In this document: in pieces, positions 25,717-34,352 of the stretch
Layout: every line of letters starts with the position of its first letter
How positions within the stretch are numbered: the first letter of the stretch is position 1
Source: an uncultured Lachnospiraceae bacterium
GTDB lineage: Bacteria > Bacillota > Clostridia > Lachnospirales > Lachnospiraceae
Direction: 5' to 3'
Length of the DNA: 64,000 bases
Assembly (NCBI GenBank): GCA_944383265.1
Contig: CALWOX010000003.1
Location: forward strand, 62,001-126,000
Program-made: the position numbers and the translations under genes
The notes under the pieces: generated by a model
The model's database searches: none
Told to the model about the DNA's origin: nothing
The model's input: the letters and a program-made list of their open reading frames with translations, nothing else

Positions 25717-26592
25717 TCAATAAGAGACCTCTTTATTGAGGCTTCTCAGATAGAACACTCCTATTGCCGAGGTCAGAAGCATAATTATATATGTGAGAGC
25801 ACTTCCCTTTCCGAAATCAAGGAAGCTGAAAGTCGTAAGGTAATTTTGTATAAGCAGGTTCTTTCCTGTGTCGGAAAAGCCTGAAAGGGCAACGATCTCG
25901 TCAAAAATATTTACTGCTGTGACAGAGGAGCTCGTTATACCTATACCGAGAAAGGGCAGCGACAAAGGAAGCGTTATATATCTGAAGGATGAGAAAGAAT
26001 TGCTTCCGTCTATAGCTGCTGCCTCATAAAGCTCTTTTGGTATGGTCTTTAATCCCGCAAGGCATACTATGGCGCAAAATGGTGCGGAACGCCATGCTGT
26101 AACTATTGCCACCACAGTCAGCAAAAGGAATCTGCTCGATAGCCAATCCACAGGCTCGTTTATAATGTTAAGCCCCAACAACAGCTTATTTACGAAGCCG
26201 TATCCCGGAAAGAATATAAACCTCCATATGATTCCGTTTACAATAGGCGGCATGGCCCAGGGAAGTATGGCTATTGCCAGGAATACTCCCGAAAGCCTGT
26301 GCTCTCTGTTAAGTATCAGTGCAACACAAAATCCGCATATTGTTGTAAGGAGGACTACAAGCACAAGAAGAAAAACAGTATTCTGAAGACTGTAAATAAA
26401 GTCCTCCGACTTAAGCACCTCAATATAGTTTTGAAGCCCTATAAACTCTATGTCATTGGGCCTTGTAAGCTTCATTCGCTTAAGGCTGTAGCTGAAGGTG
26501 ACTGCTATCGGATAGTATACAAGGGCAGTCATCAGTATTATCATCGGCAAAAGAAGTATATAGGGGAGCAGTCTGTTGTAAAGTTTTTTCAT
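25717..26592 (-). CDS. Carbohydrate ABC transporter permease (MalF type)
   Basis: First permease of the sugar importer, 291 residues from the ATG at 26592 (MKKLYNRLLP), which has AAAGGAT before it; the reading from 26640 includes an upstream terminator and is unlikely. It shows the usual YYPIAVTFSYSLKRM periplasmic start, AILPWAMPPIVNGIIW, and the EAA loop PKELYEAAAIDGSNSFSSF. It works with the downstream MalG-type permease and the lipoprotein encoded upstream. Confidence 0.92.
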   Translation of the reverse strand: MKKLYNRLLPYILLLPMIILMTALVYYPIAVTFSYSLKRMKLTRPNDIEFIGLQNYIEVLKSEDFIYSLQNTVFLLVLVVLLTTICGFCVALILNREHRLSGVFLAIAILPWAMPPIVNGIIWRFIFFPGYGFVNKLLLGLNIINEPVDWLSSRFLLLTVVAIVTAWRSAPFCAIVCLAGLKTIPKELYEAAAIDGSNSFSSFRYITLPLSLPFLGIGITSSSVTAVNIFDEIVALSGFSDTGKNLLIQNYLTTFSFLDFGKGSALTYIIMLLTSAIGVFYLRSLNKEVSY

Positions 26593-26605
26593 CGTTCTAT
26601 CCTTT

Positions 26606-26634
26606 AAAAAAACAGCGCCCCTTAAAGGACGCTG
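26606..26634 (-). terminator. Internal terminator after the sugar-binding protein gene
   Basis: Arms CAGCG/CGCTG with a short inner pairing (26613-26634), followed on the minus strand by a T7 run. It lies between the binding-protein gene and its permeases, which would raise the relative level of the binding protein. Confidence 0.75.
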
Positions 26635-26649
26635 CCACATAACAGTTTT

Positions 26650-28008
26650 TTATTGAGCTGCGAGTTCCTTTATCTTTGCATCCATAGCATCAAAGGCTTC
26701 CTCGGGAGTCTGCTCTCCAAGCACCATCTGATTTATATTGTTGTACATGGTGTTTGACATCTCTGCATAGTAGTCGGGCACTCCGTTGGGGAAGGGGCTC
26801 TTGATGAGCTGAGCCTGCTCAAGCATAGCTCCGGGAGTCTTTATTGTTCCGTCTGTGATCATCTCCTCTATAACAGAGTTTCTGTTAGGGATAGATCCGT
26901 TAGCTGTGTAAAGCTCCTTCTCTATCTCAGGGGAGTTAAGCCATTTTACAAATGCAATAGCTGCATCCTTATTCTCAGAATAGGCTGATACTCCATATGC
27001 CTCCGGAAGGGGCATTGTCCTGTCTGATGTTCCGTCAGTTCCGGGAAGAAGGATGGGCTCCACATTTCCCAAAACATCCTCTGCTGTCTTCTCAGGATCC
27101 GAGATAAAGTTTACGAACTTTGTGGGTCCTACCATAAAGCTGGTCTCTCCTGAACAGATCTTGTTGTAGCAATCCATGCCTGTAGCTGTTCTCATGGCAG
27201 GGTCAACATATCCGTCAGTTACCATCTTGTTTTCAAAGGTGAGTGCATCAAGGACGGAATCCTTGTTAAGTGTTCCGTCGTCGTTGAATACAACACCGTT
27301 CTTTGCCCAAGCAAGCCATGTAAGAGAAGTGGTTCCCGCCTCCTCAGCGCCCATAGGCATTGAGAAAGGATACTCACAGATACCTGCATCCTTTATAGCC
27401 TTCATAGCCGCCTCAACATCAGCCCATGTCTCAGGAGCCTCTGTGATACCTGCCTGCTCAAAGTGATCCTTATTGTAATAAGCTATTCTGTAATCGTTTG
27501 CATAGGGGAGAGCAAGTATCTTTCCGTCGATAGTAAAGGTTTCAAGTGTGGGCTCGTCTGCTATGTCCTCCTCAGTCATCTCAATGGGCTCAAGCCATCC
27601 TGCGGAATTCATCTCTCCTACCCATGACCAGTCTACCTCAAATACGTCTGCAGCCGCCTGTCCGCCGACAGCAGCTATAGATATCTTGTCACGGATGTCA
27701 TCCCATGATACCTCAGTCACATTTACCTTGCAGCCTGTCTCCTCCTCAAATCTTTGAAGAAGCTCCTCTCCGGGGTTTCCCCAGTCGGGAACCATCATGC
27801 TGATCTCAACACCTGTAAAGTCCTGTGTCTCCGCGCTCTCAGACTCAGCCTCAGAAGCCTCGGTCTCTGCTGCTTCCTCAGTAGTTTCAGTCTCCTCTGC
27901 AGCGGGTTCTGTAGCTTCCGCCTCGGTCTCTGCAGTATTGCCTGAGCAAGCCATAAGAGAGAATGCGGCAGCAAAAGCAAGTGCTGTCAATGATAATTTC
28001 TTTCTCAT
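26650..28008 (-). CDS. Sugar ABC transporter substrate-binding lipoprotein (family 1)
   Basis: Extracellular lipoprotein of the MalE-like family. The ATG at 28008 is 5 nt after GGAGG; an upstream TTG at 28020 is rejected because it overlaps that site. The signal ends in LMAC with lipid Cys at residue 21, followed by a long Glu/Ala/Thr-rich spacer that keeps the domain off the membrane. The body has the family MMVPDWGNPGEELLQRFEEE opening and the VKWLNSPEIEKELY segment. About 452 residues. Ligand is unknown, probably an oligosaccharide. Confidence 0.93.
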   Translation of the reverse strand: MRKKLSLTALAFAAAFSLMACSGNTAETEAEATEPAAEETETTEEAAETEASEAESESAETQDFTGVEISMMVPDWGNPGEELLQRFEEETGCKVNVTEVSWDDIRDKISIAAVGGQAAADVFEVDWSWVGEMNSAGWLEPIEMTEEDIADEPTLETFTIDGKILALPYANDYRIAYYNKDHFEQAGITEAPETWADVEAAMKAIKDAGICEYPFSMPMGAEEAGTTSLTWLAWAKNGVVFNDDGTLNKDSVLDALTFENKMVTDGYVDPAMRTATGMDCYNKICSGETSFMVGPTKFVNFISDPEKTAEDVLGNVEPILLPGTDGTSDRTMPLPEAYGVSAYSENKDAAIAFVKWLNSPEIEKELYTANGSIPNRNSVIEEMITDGTIKTPGAMLEQAQLIKSPFPNGVPDYYAEMSNTMYNNINQMVLGEQTPEEAFDAMDAKIKELAAQ

Positions 28009-28035
28009 CTTATCCTCCAATTAAAGTTTTATTTA

Positions 28036-28076
28036 ATTATCAGAATGATAATAAACTGTTGTTTTATTCTTGTCAA
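28036..28076 (-). promoter_or_regulatory. Promoter with palindromic operator of the sugar importer
   Basis: Minus-strand TTGACA (28076-28071), a 17-bp spacer and TATTAT (28053-28048). The perfect palindrome ATTATCA-GAA-TGATAAT (28036-28052) overlaps the -10 and the start site, a position suited to a repressor. Confidence 0.65.
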
Positions 28077-28293
28077 CCGAGGGAAAAAGAGCTTTTTTTC
28101 TCACGAGGAACTTATAATTAACAAAAAAGTACAATAATATATGGCATCTTCAGCTGCCCTTGTTTCATATAGGCCAATGAATTATAGCTATGGGCTATGC
28201 AGTTTGAAATACCTGCATATATTCAATTTAAAATATTTTTTACATAAGTTGACAATTTCTTTAAAAAATTTTTGATAAATTTTTTATCAATAG

Positions 28294-28393
28294 GACTCTG
28301 CTATCCGATATAAAACATTACCGGCATAAAACTCTATCAAATATAGAGCTTTACCGGCATAAGACTTTGCCACATATAAAGCTTTACAGAAAT
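28294..28393. repeat. Three imperfect tandem repeats of about 33-36 bp
   Basis: Each unit has the form GACTCT...ATATA...GCTTTACCGGCATAA with substitutions; starts are near 28294, 28328 and 28361. They lie in the 470-bp gene-free stretch between the sugar-importer promoter and the mgl terminator. There is no reading frame of note and no CRISPR-like spacing. Confidence 0.55.
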
Positions 28394-28402
28394 ATATAAA
28401 TA

Positions 28403-28428
28403 CAGGCCCGGAATTCTTTCCGAGCCTG
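28403..28428 (-). terminator. Terminator of the mgl operon
   Basis: Stem CAGGC-CGGAA/TTCCG-GCCTG with one mismatch, 67 bp after the mglC stop. The following sequence is T-rich (TATTTATATATTT) rather than a pure T-run. Confidence 0.6.
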
Positions 28429-28494
28429 ATTTATCATCAGATCCTGTCACCGCAATATTTCCGACTGAAATATCTGATATAGAATTTCTTTTTT

Positions 28495-30147
28495 TTACTT
28501 CTTCTGAACATACTTCAAGCAGTCAAGAGTAACCGCTACAAGGATGATTATACCTGAGAATATGAACTGAAGGTTTGTATCGATTCCGAGGATGGTAAGT
28601 GAGTATGTAAGAGCTGTGAAGATAAGAACTCCGACAACAACTCCTGATATCTTACCTATACCTCCTGTGAAGGATACACCGCCGACTACGCAGGCAGCAA
28701 TAGCGTCAGTCTCCCAACCCTGTCCGTAAGCAGCAGATCCTGAACCTACCATTCGCATACACTCAAGCCATGAACCGAAGCCGTAGAGTATACCTGCAAG
28801 TACGAATGCGCCTACAGTTACCTTAAATACTGAAATACCTGATACTGATGCCGCCTCGGGGTTTCCGCCGACAGCATAAAGGTTTTTACCGAAAGTGGTC
28901 TTGTTCCAAATGAACCAAATGATAGCTACCGCCGCAACTGCCCAGAGAATGATCGTGGGGAAGCCGTTTATCTTAGGTATTATCATGTTGGGTATAGTGT
29001 TCTCAATAGCACCGAAGGATACACCCTTTGTGGCATATGTTGTCAAACCGAAGATGATAAGCATGTTTGCCATAGTTGAAATGAAGGGATGCATCTTAAA
29101 TCTTGCCGTAAAGCATCCTGCAATAGTTGTGAAGAAAGTACACATAATAATGCAGACTGCCAATGCGAATATTATCTTCACGCCTACAGGAAGTCCGGAG
29201 AAATCAAAAGCATGTCCGAAAACCATACCTGTGTTGGGTCCGTTGTGCATGATGATAGTTGCCGCTGTCATTCCCATACCTACCATACGTCCGATGGAGA
29301 GGTCTGTACCTGCAAGAAGTATAAGTCCCGCAACTCCCAAAGCAAGGAACATTCTGGGTGAAGCCTGCTGAAGGATGTTAAGGATGTTGTTGTAGGTAAG
29401 AAGGGGAACTCCCTTTATAACAGGTGTTATAGCGCAGAGTATGATGAATACGATTATTATCGCTATATAAAGTCCGTTTCTCAAAAGGAAGTTTCTCTTG
29501 TTGAAGGTGTACTGATAGTTCTCCCACTTATCAGCCATAGTCTCGGAAAATGTAAATTTGGAGAGACGAAGAAGGTCGATGAGATGGCTCCTGTGGGCAT
29601 AAGCTGCGTGCTTTCTGTCCTTTATCTGCTGGAGATCCTTCTCATACTCCATCTTTGCATCGAACTGTCTGTTCTTGTATACGTACTTCTCGTCCTTTAT
29701 CTCCTGCGCGTCGCTGATCTTTGAGATGATAGCCTGATGCTCCTTCTCAAGCTCTACCAGCTTATCACGGTATTTAGCCTGTGCCACTACCCTTTCTTCC
29801 TTGCAGCTCTCACATACGGGCTGATAGTACTCCTTCTCATAATGCGCCTTAATATAAGCCTCGGCATCAGCAATGAGCTTTGCGATCTCGTTCTTATTTT
29901 TTGCTTCAACAGCCTTAGCTGTTTCAAGATCAGCCTGAGCTTTTTTCAGCTTTGAAGCCTTCTCATCGCTTGAATAGATCCTGTCTCTCTTTATAACGTC
30001 TATCTCGTTGAGAAGAGATACGACCTTGTCGGTGCCGTCCACTCTGAGACTGTCGATCTTACTTTGAATTTTGCCGACATAATCATCTATCGGCTTAAGC
30101 AGCTGCATTTCCTGATCAGCTGTCAATATCTTACTGTTATTAGCCAT
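28495..30147 (-). CDS. mglC: Galactose/methylgalactoside ABC permease MglC with long N-terminal extension
   Basis: Membrane permease of the sugar importer. The BPD_transp_2-type membrane domain (about residues 225-550) has LGVAGLILLAGTDLSIGRMVG and GGVSFTGGIGKISGV. Ahead of it is an extension of about 220 charged residues rich in Lys/Glu/Ala, predicted coiled coil and cytoplasmic, with a CESC motif at residues 112-115 that could bind metal. E. coli MglC (336 residues) lacks it; similar long forms are known in Lachnospiraceae. Start chosen at ATG 30147, 10 nt after AAGGGAG, rather than TTG at 30156. It follows mglA by 18 bp. Confidence 0.92.
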   Translation of the reverse strand: MANNSKILTADQEMQLLKPIDDYVGKIQSKIDSLRVDGTDKVVSLLNEIDVIKRDRIYSSDEKASKLKKAQADLETAKAVEAKNKNEIAKLIADAEAYIKAHYEKEYYQPVCESCKEERVVAQAKYRDKLVELEKEHQAIISKISDAQEIKDEKYVYKNRQFDAKMEYEKDLQQIKDRKHAAYAHRSHLIDLLRLSKFTFSETMADKWENYQYTFNKRNFLLRNGLYIAIIIVFIILCAITPVIKGVPLLTYNNILNILQQASPRMFLALGVAGLILLAGTDLSIGRMVGMGMTAATIIMHNGPNTGMVFGHAFDFSGLPVGVKIIFALAVCIIMCTFFTTIAGCFTARFKMHPFISTMANMLIIFGLTTYATKGVSFGAIENTIPNMIIPKINGFPTIILWAVAAVAIIWFIWNKTTFGKNLYAVGGNPEAASVSGISVFKVTVGAFVLAGILYGFGSWLECMRMVGSGSAAYGQGWETDAIAACVVGGVSFTGGIGKISGVVVGVLIFTALTYSLTILGIDTNLQFIFSGIIILVAVTLDCLKYVQKK

Positions 30148-30165
30148 ATCTATCAATCTCCCTTG

Positions 30166-31674
30166 TTATAGGTATTTTGCACTGAGCCTTAAGAGCTCTT
30201 CCTGGTTTGTCTCTTTAGTATTGACAATTCCTGAAAGATGTCCGTTTGACATAACACCGATACGATTTGTTATTCCCAAAATCTCGGGCATCTCAGAAGA
30301 GACAACTATGATCGTCTTTCCCTGCTTTGCCATCTTGATGATAAGCTCATATATCTCGTATTTGGCTCCGACATCTATTCCTCTTGTAGGTTCGTCCATC
30401 ATGAATACCTGAGGACTTCTCTCAAGCCACTTACCGAAGATGACCTTTTGCTGGTTACCACCTGAAAGGCTTGTTATCATATCGTCAGGACCCATACATT
30501 TGGTGTGCATGATCTTTATCTCATCGGCTGTAGCCTTTACCATCTTTGAGTCCGAAAGTGCGATACCTGATTTGTATTGATCAAGGTTTGCGATAGTTGT
30601 GTTAAAGGTCAGATCGCTCTTTAAGAAAAGTCCGTTTGCCTTTCTCTCCTCTGTGATCATCGCAAAACCGTGCTCTATAGCTTCCTTGGCGCTGCTGAAG
30701 TTCATGAGTCGGCCCTTAAAGTAAACACGTCCCGCCGCTCTTGTCCTCACGCCGAATATAGTTTCAAGAAGCTCTGTTCTTCCTGCTCCTACAAGTCCGT
30801 AGAGACCGAATATCTCTCCCTCTCTGACATCAAAGGTTATGTCCTGAAGGTGAGGCTCATACTTTGTTGAAAGGTGCTGAACAGACAAAATAGGCTCCTT
30901 GGGAGTATTGTCAACAGGAGGGAATCTGTTCTCAAGAGAACGGCCTACCATGGCTGATATGAGCTCATTCATGTTTGTGTCCTTCGAGTCCTTGGTCATT
31001 ACGAGCTTACCGTCACGGAGGACTGATATCTGATCACATATCTCAAATATCTCGTCCATCTTGTGGGAAATGTAGATAAGTGCTATTCCCTGCTCCTTGA
31101 GCATCCTCATCATCTCGAAGAGCTTGTCGACCTCCTGCACTGTGAGGGATGATGTGGGCTCGTCAAGAACTATTACCTTTGAATTGTAGGAAATAGCCTT
31201 CGCGATCTCACACATCTGCCTCTGAGAAACAGACATATTTCTCATGGGCTGAGTGAGGTTTACAGTCATTCCAAGCTTTCTGAAAAGCTCTGTGGCTTTC
31301 TTCTTCATTCGTCCTTCATCAACAACACCCATGGAATTTACGGGATAGCGTCCGAGGAAAAGGTTGTCTATAACATTTCTCTCAAGACACTGGTTCAACT
31401 CCTGATGAACCATGGCGATACCGTTTTCAAGGGCGTCCTTGGGGCCTGAGAAGCTTATCTCCTTGCCGTCGAGATAGATAGTGCCCTCGTCCTTCTGATA
31501 AGTACCGAAAAGGCACTTCATCATGGTGGACTTTCCCGCACCGTTTTCTCCCATGAGTCCCATGACTGTTCCCCTCTTTACATCAAGGTTGATATGGTCA
31601 AGGACTCTGTTACGGCCGAAGGATTTACTCATACCGCGTATTGATAAGACGATATCATCTTTCTTATCTGCCAT
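30166..31674 (-). CDS. mglA: Galactose/methylgalactoside ABC transporter ATPase MglA
   Basis: Tandem ABC ATPase of 502 residues typical of CUT2 sugar importers. The first domain has GENGAGKST, VHQELNQ and signature MSVSQRQMCEIAKAI; the second has the degenerate Walker A GLVGAGRTEL, then LSGGNQQKVIFGKWL and FMMDEPTRGIDVG. CAGGAG precedes the ATG. It lies between mglB and mglC in the usual order and supplies ATP hydrolysis for the same importer. Confidence 0.95.
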   Translation of the reverse strand: MADKKDDIVLSIRGMSKSFGRNRVLDHINLDVKRGTVMGLMGENGAGKSTMMKCLFGTYQKDEGTIYLDGKEISFSGPKDALENGIAMVHQELNQCLERNVIDNLFLGRYPVNSMGVVDEGRMKKKATELFRKLGMTVNLTQPMRNMSVSQRQMCEIAKAISYNSKVIVLDEPTSSLTVQEVDKLFEMMRMLKEQGIALIYISHKMDEIFEICDQISVLRDGKLVMTKDSKDTNMNELISAMVGRSLENRFPPVDNTPKEPILSVQHLSTKYEPHLQDITFDVREGEIFGLYGLVGAGRTELLETIFGVRTRAAGRVYFKGRLMNFSSAKEAIEHGFAMITEERKANGLFLKSDLTFNTTIANLDQYKSGIALSDSKMVKATADEIKIMHTKCMGPDDMITSLSGGNQQKVIFGKWLERSPQVFMMDEPTRGIDVGAKYEIYELIIKMAKQGKTIIVVSSEMPEILGITNRIGVMSNGHLSGIVNTKETNQEELLRLSAKYL

Positions 31675-31755
31675 ATTTTTACTCCTGTATATTGCATATT
31701 GATAGTGTCGGCAGTGAAACCGACATTATCGCGCTTACCTTGTCTTAAATAGGGT

Positions 31756-31781
31756 ATTAGGGAGAATTTCTTCTCCCTAAT
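31756..31781 (-). promoter_or_regulatory. Hairpin between mglB and mglA
   Basis: Perfect 11-bp arms ATTAGGGAGAA/TTCTCCCTAAT with a 4-base loop, 30 bp after the mglB stop. No T-run follows, so it is more likely an mRNA-stabilising or processing structure that lifts mglB levels than a full terminator. Confidence 0.6.
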
Positions 31782-31810
31782 AGCCTGTACATTTCTTATT
31801 TCAATAGATA

Positions 31811-33151
31811 TTACTGACTAAGCAATGCTGTGTAAGAAGCAGCGTTATCAGTCTTAACCATGTTGATTGCGAATGCATCGTACTGGCTCGGGTTGCCGAG
31901 ACGGTTTGTGATATTGGACTCTGTCTGTCCGTCACCGCCGATGTAGTCAACCTTGAGGTTAAGAAGATCATCGTAATTCTGAAGAAGAGGCTGATATGTT
32001 GAGCTTAAGAAGTTATCTGAAGCATTGTAGATATCAAGCCATACATTCTTTACAGGATGCTCAGCCTCGTCAAGCTGATTTGAAACGGGCTCGTAAACCT
32101 TTGTTGAATCCATGAAATCCTGATAGTTGTCAGCAGTAACAGCAACGTTTAATGCGTAGTATGAACGCTCATCAGCATTGTATACATATACATCGTCTGA
32201 AAGTACGTTTCCGGCCTCGTCAGCTGTTCCGATTCCTGTGTCGGGATCTACTCCGTCAAGTGCGTTACGAAGAACACGGAGTGTAAGGTAAGCCTGAACG
32301 TCAGCGTGCTGGCTGATTGTTCCGCCGTAGCCCTCAGATATAGCTGCTACAGCATCTGCGTTAGCATCGTATCCGAATGTGGGAACCTGATTGTCCTTTG
32401 ACCAAGCATTGAACATTGACATTCCCATACCGTCGTTATTTGAAACGACTACATCGATCTGATCTCCGAAGGATGAAGCCCATGTTCCGATAGCGTTACC
32501 TGCTGTTGCAGCGTCCCATGTAGCTCCTGCAGAGTTCTTCATCTCCTGTGAAGCAAGCTCACGAACTGTGTATGTTGTTCCGTTTACTTCAAGTGTTCCG
32601 TCCTGAACAGCTGTAGCTGTTCCGTCTGTGTTTGTTCCGATAGGATCGCTGTTTACAGCTCCATTGTTGTCAACAGCTGTTCCGAGAGCTGAACGAACAC
32701 CTCTTGTACGAGCGATCGAATCATTGTGTCCGATGTCACCGATAGCAAGAACATATCCGATAACTCCGTCGCCGTTTCTGTCGATAGTGTCGATATTAGC
32801 CTCGATGTAATCCTTAACCATGGTTCCCTGAAGCTCGGCACCCTGGTTAGCGTCGAATCCTACATAGTAGGTGTCATCGTTGAATTTAAGAGCAGCCATG
32901 TCAAGCTCTCCTGTGGAGCTGTTTGAAGGCTGACGGTTGTACCATACAAGGGGCTTATCCTTGTTTGCAACCTCGGCATCGGCAGCAGCCTCAGCTGTCT
33001 CTGACTCCCCTTCAGCAGCAGCCTCATCGCCTGCAGCCTCGGTAGCTGTGTCTGCTGCTGTAGTCTCAGCAGTATCTCCGCCGCCGCATGCTGTAAGGCT
33101 CAGTGCCATAACTGAAGCCATGGTCAATGCCATAATTCTTCTTTTTCTCAT
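31811..33151 (-). CDS. mglB: Galactose/glucose-binding lipoprotein MglB
   Basis: Extracellular sugar-binding protein of the importer. The ATG at 33151 is preceded by GGGAGGAG; the longer frame to 33244 covers the promoter. Lipobox LTAC puts the lipid Cys at residue 22. After an Ala/Glu/Thr-rich spacer the periplasmic-binding fold includes the EF-hand-like calcium loop DRNGDGVIGY (about 124-133), equivalent to the calcium site of E. coli galactose-binding protein, then IGDIGHNDSIARTRGV and VVSNNDGMGMSM. About 446 residues, longer than Gram-negative MglB because of spacer and insertions. Confidence 0.92.
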   Translation of the reverse strand: MRKRRIMALTMASVMALSLTACGGGDTAETTAADTATEAAGDEAAAEGESETAEAAADAEVANKDKPLVWYNRQPSNSSTGELDMAALKFNDDTYYVGFDANQGAELQGTMVKDYIEANIDTIDRNGDGVIGYVLAIGDIGHNDSIARTRGVRSALGTAVDNNGAVNSDPIGTNTDGTATAVQDGTLEVNGTTYTVRELASQEMKNSAGATWDAATAGNAIGTWASSFGDQIDVVVSNNDGMGMSMFNAWSKDNQVPTFGYDANADAVAAISEGYGGTISQHADVQAYLTLRVLRNALDGVDPDTGIGTADEAGNVLSDDVYVYNADERSYYALNVAVTADNYQDFMDSTKVYEPVSNQLDEAEHPVKNVWLDIYNASDNFLSSTYQPLLQNYDDLLNLKVDYIGGDGQTESNITNRLGNPSQYDAFAINMVKTDNAASYTALLSQ

Positions 33152-33350
33152 ATGAAATCTCCTCCCTCTTGGATATTCTATCCGATGTATCGTAATTGAT
33201 ACATCAATTATCTTAATTATATACCCATTTAAAAGAAAGTACATATAAATTTCAACTTTTTCTTGTTAAAATTTCCATGCTTCCGGATTGATTTTTCAAA
33301 AATTCATAAAAAATCACCAAACAGCCGCCACATTATTCTCTTTTACTTAT

Positions 33351-34352
33351 TTATTCATATTTAAATAAAATCTTCTGGTATTCAGGTTTGAACATATTTT
33401 CAGCTGTCACTATCGTGGTCTCCGTATCCACATCCGTGCTTTCGAGTTGCTCATTTTCTATGAGCTTATAGGCGCTCTCGATCCCAAGATACCCCATTGC
33501 ATAGGGATTTTGAACTATAAGCGCGTCCACGACTCCGGTCTCAAGCATATTTACAGATTCCTCATTGCTGTCAAAGGCTATGACCGCCACACTGTCCTTG
33601 CTTCCCAGGTCGTCAATAGCCCTTCCGACTCCGAGGCTCGTCCACTCGTTAAAGGTCACAATTACATTTATATCCGGATTCAGCGAAAGCAGCTCCTTTG
33701 TTCCACGATTCGCATCGTCTATTGTCGAAAGCACATAGGTAGTCTCTATGCTTTTTACTCTTTTATCCGCACTGACAGCGTCCTTAAAGCCCGCCTCTCT
33801 CTGACTTCCGTTCTCTGTGTTTTTATCAAAGTTCACTATTCCGATGTTAAGCTCAGCCTCAGGCTCCGTAACCAGTTCGACAGCCTCAGCCGTCATGCGC
33901 CCCGCTTCATAGTTATCCGTGCTTATCCTGCAACTTACCGCCTTGCTGTTTACATCACTGTCAATAATGACGACAGGTATGCCTCTTCCCGCAGCCTCAT
34001 TTACCGCCTCCGCATTTGCATTGTAATCCACCGCAGACAAGACTATAGCGTCCGTTCCGTCGGATACAGCATCCCTTATCATCCTGTTTTGGGTCTCATA
34101 GTCCTCCTCGTCCTCCGGTCCCTCTGTCACAAGCTCCACATTATACTCTGTGGCCGCTGCGTTTCCTCCGGAAAAGACAGATCTGAAAAACTGAGAGTCC
34201 GTGGACTTTGTTATCATGGTTATCTTATGATTTTTTCTCTGTATATCAGGCTTTATAAAACCGTTGTATGAGAAGTGCAGCAGTGCGGCGATAACGGCAA
34301 TCCCCAAAAAAGCGGCCAAATAAAGTCTCGGATTTTTCTTATTTTGCTTCAA
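33351..34352 (-). CDS. Membrane-anchored periplasmic-type sugar-binding protein of the sensor system
   Basis: 333 residues starting at a TTG with GGAGGAG just upstream, overlapping the end of the kinase gene by 14 nt (translational coupling). A single N-terminal hydrophobic segment (about 8-28) without a lipobox suggests a membrane anchor. The rest is a type I periplasmic binding domain (MITKSTDSQFFRSVFSGG, DAIVLSAVDYNANA, VIIDSDVNS, VIAFDSNEESVNML) of the RbsB/XylF kind. Position suggests it binds sugar and signals to the adjacent kinase, as XylFII does with LytS in Clostridium; this is inference. Confidence 0.85.
   Translation of the reverse strand: MKQNKKNPRLYLAAFLGIAVIAALLHFSYNGFIKPDIQRKNHKITMITKSTDSQFFRSVFSGGNAAATEYNVELVTEGPEDEEDYETQNRMIRDAVSDGTDAIVLSAVDYNANAEAVNEAAGRGIPVVIIDSDVNSKAVSCRISTDNYEAGRMTAEAVELVTEPEAELNIGIVNFDKNTENGSQREAGFKDAVSADKRVKSIETTYVLSTIDDANRGTKELLSLNPDINVIVTFNEWTSLGVGRAIDDLGSKDSVAVIAFDSNEESVNMLETGVVDALIVQNPYAMGYLGIESAYKLIENEQLESTDVDTETTIVTAENMFKPEYQKILFKYE

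Noticed and set aside
28294-28393. CRISPR array
   Set aside because: Only three imperfect, directly adjoining repeats; no spacers of constant length and no cas genes.
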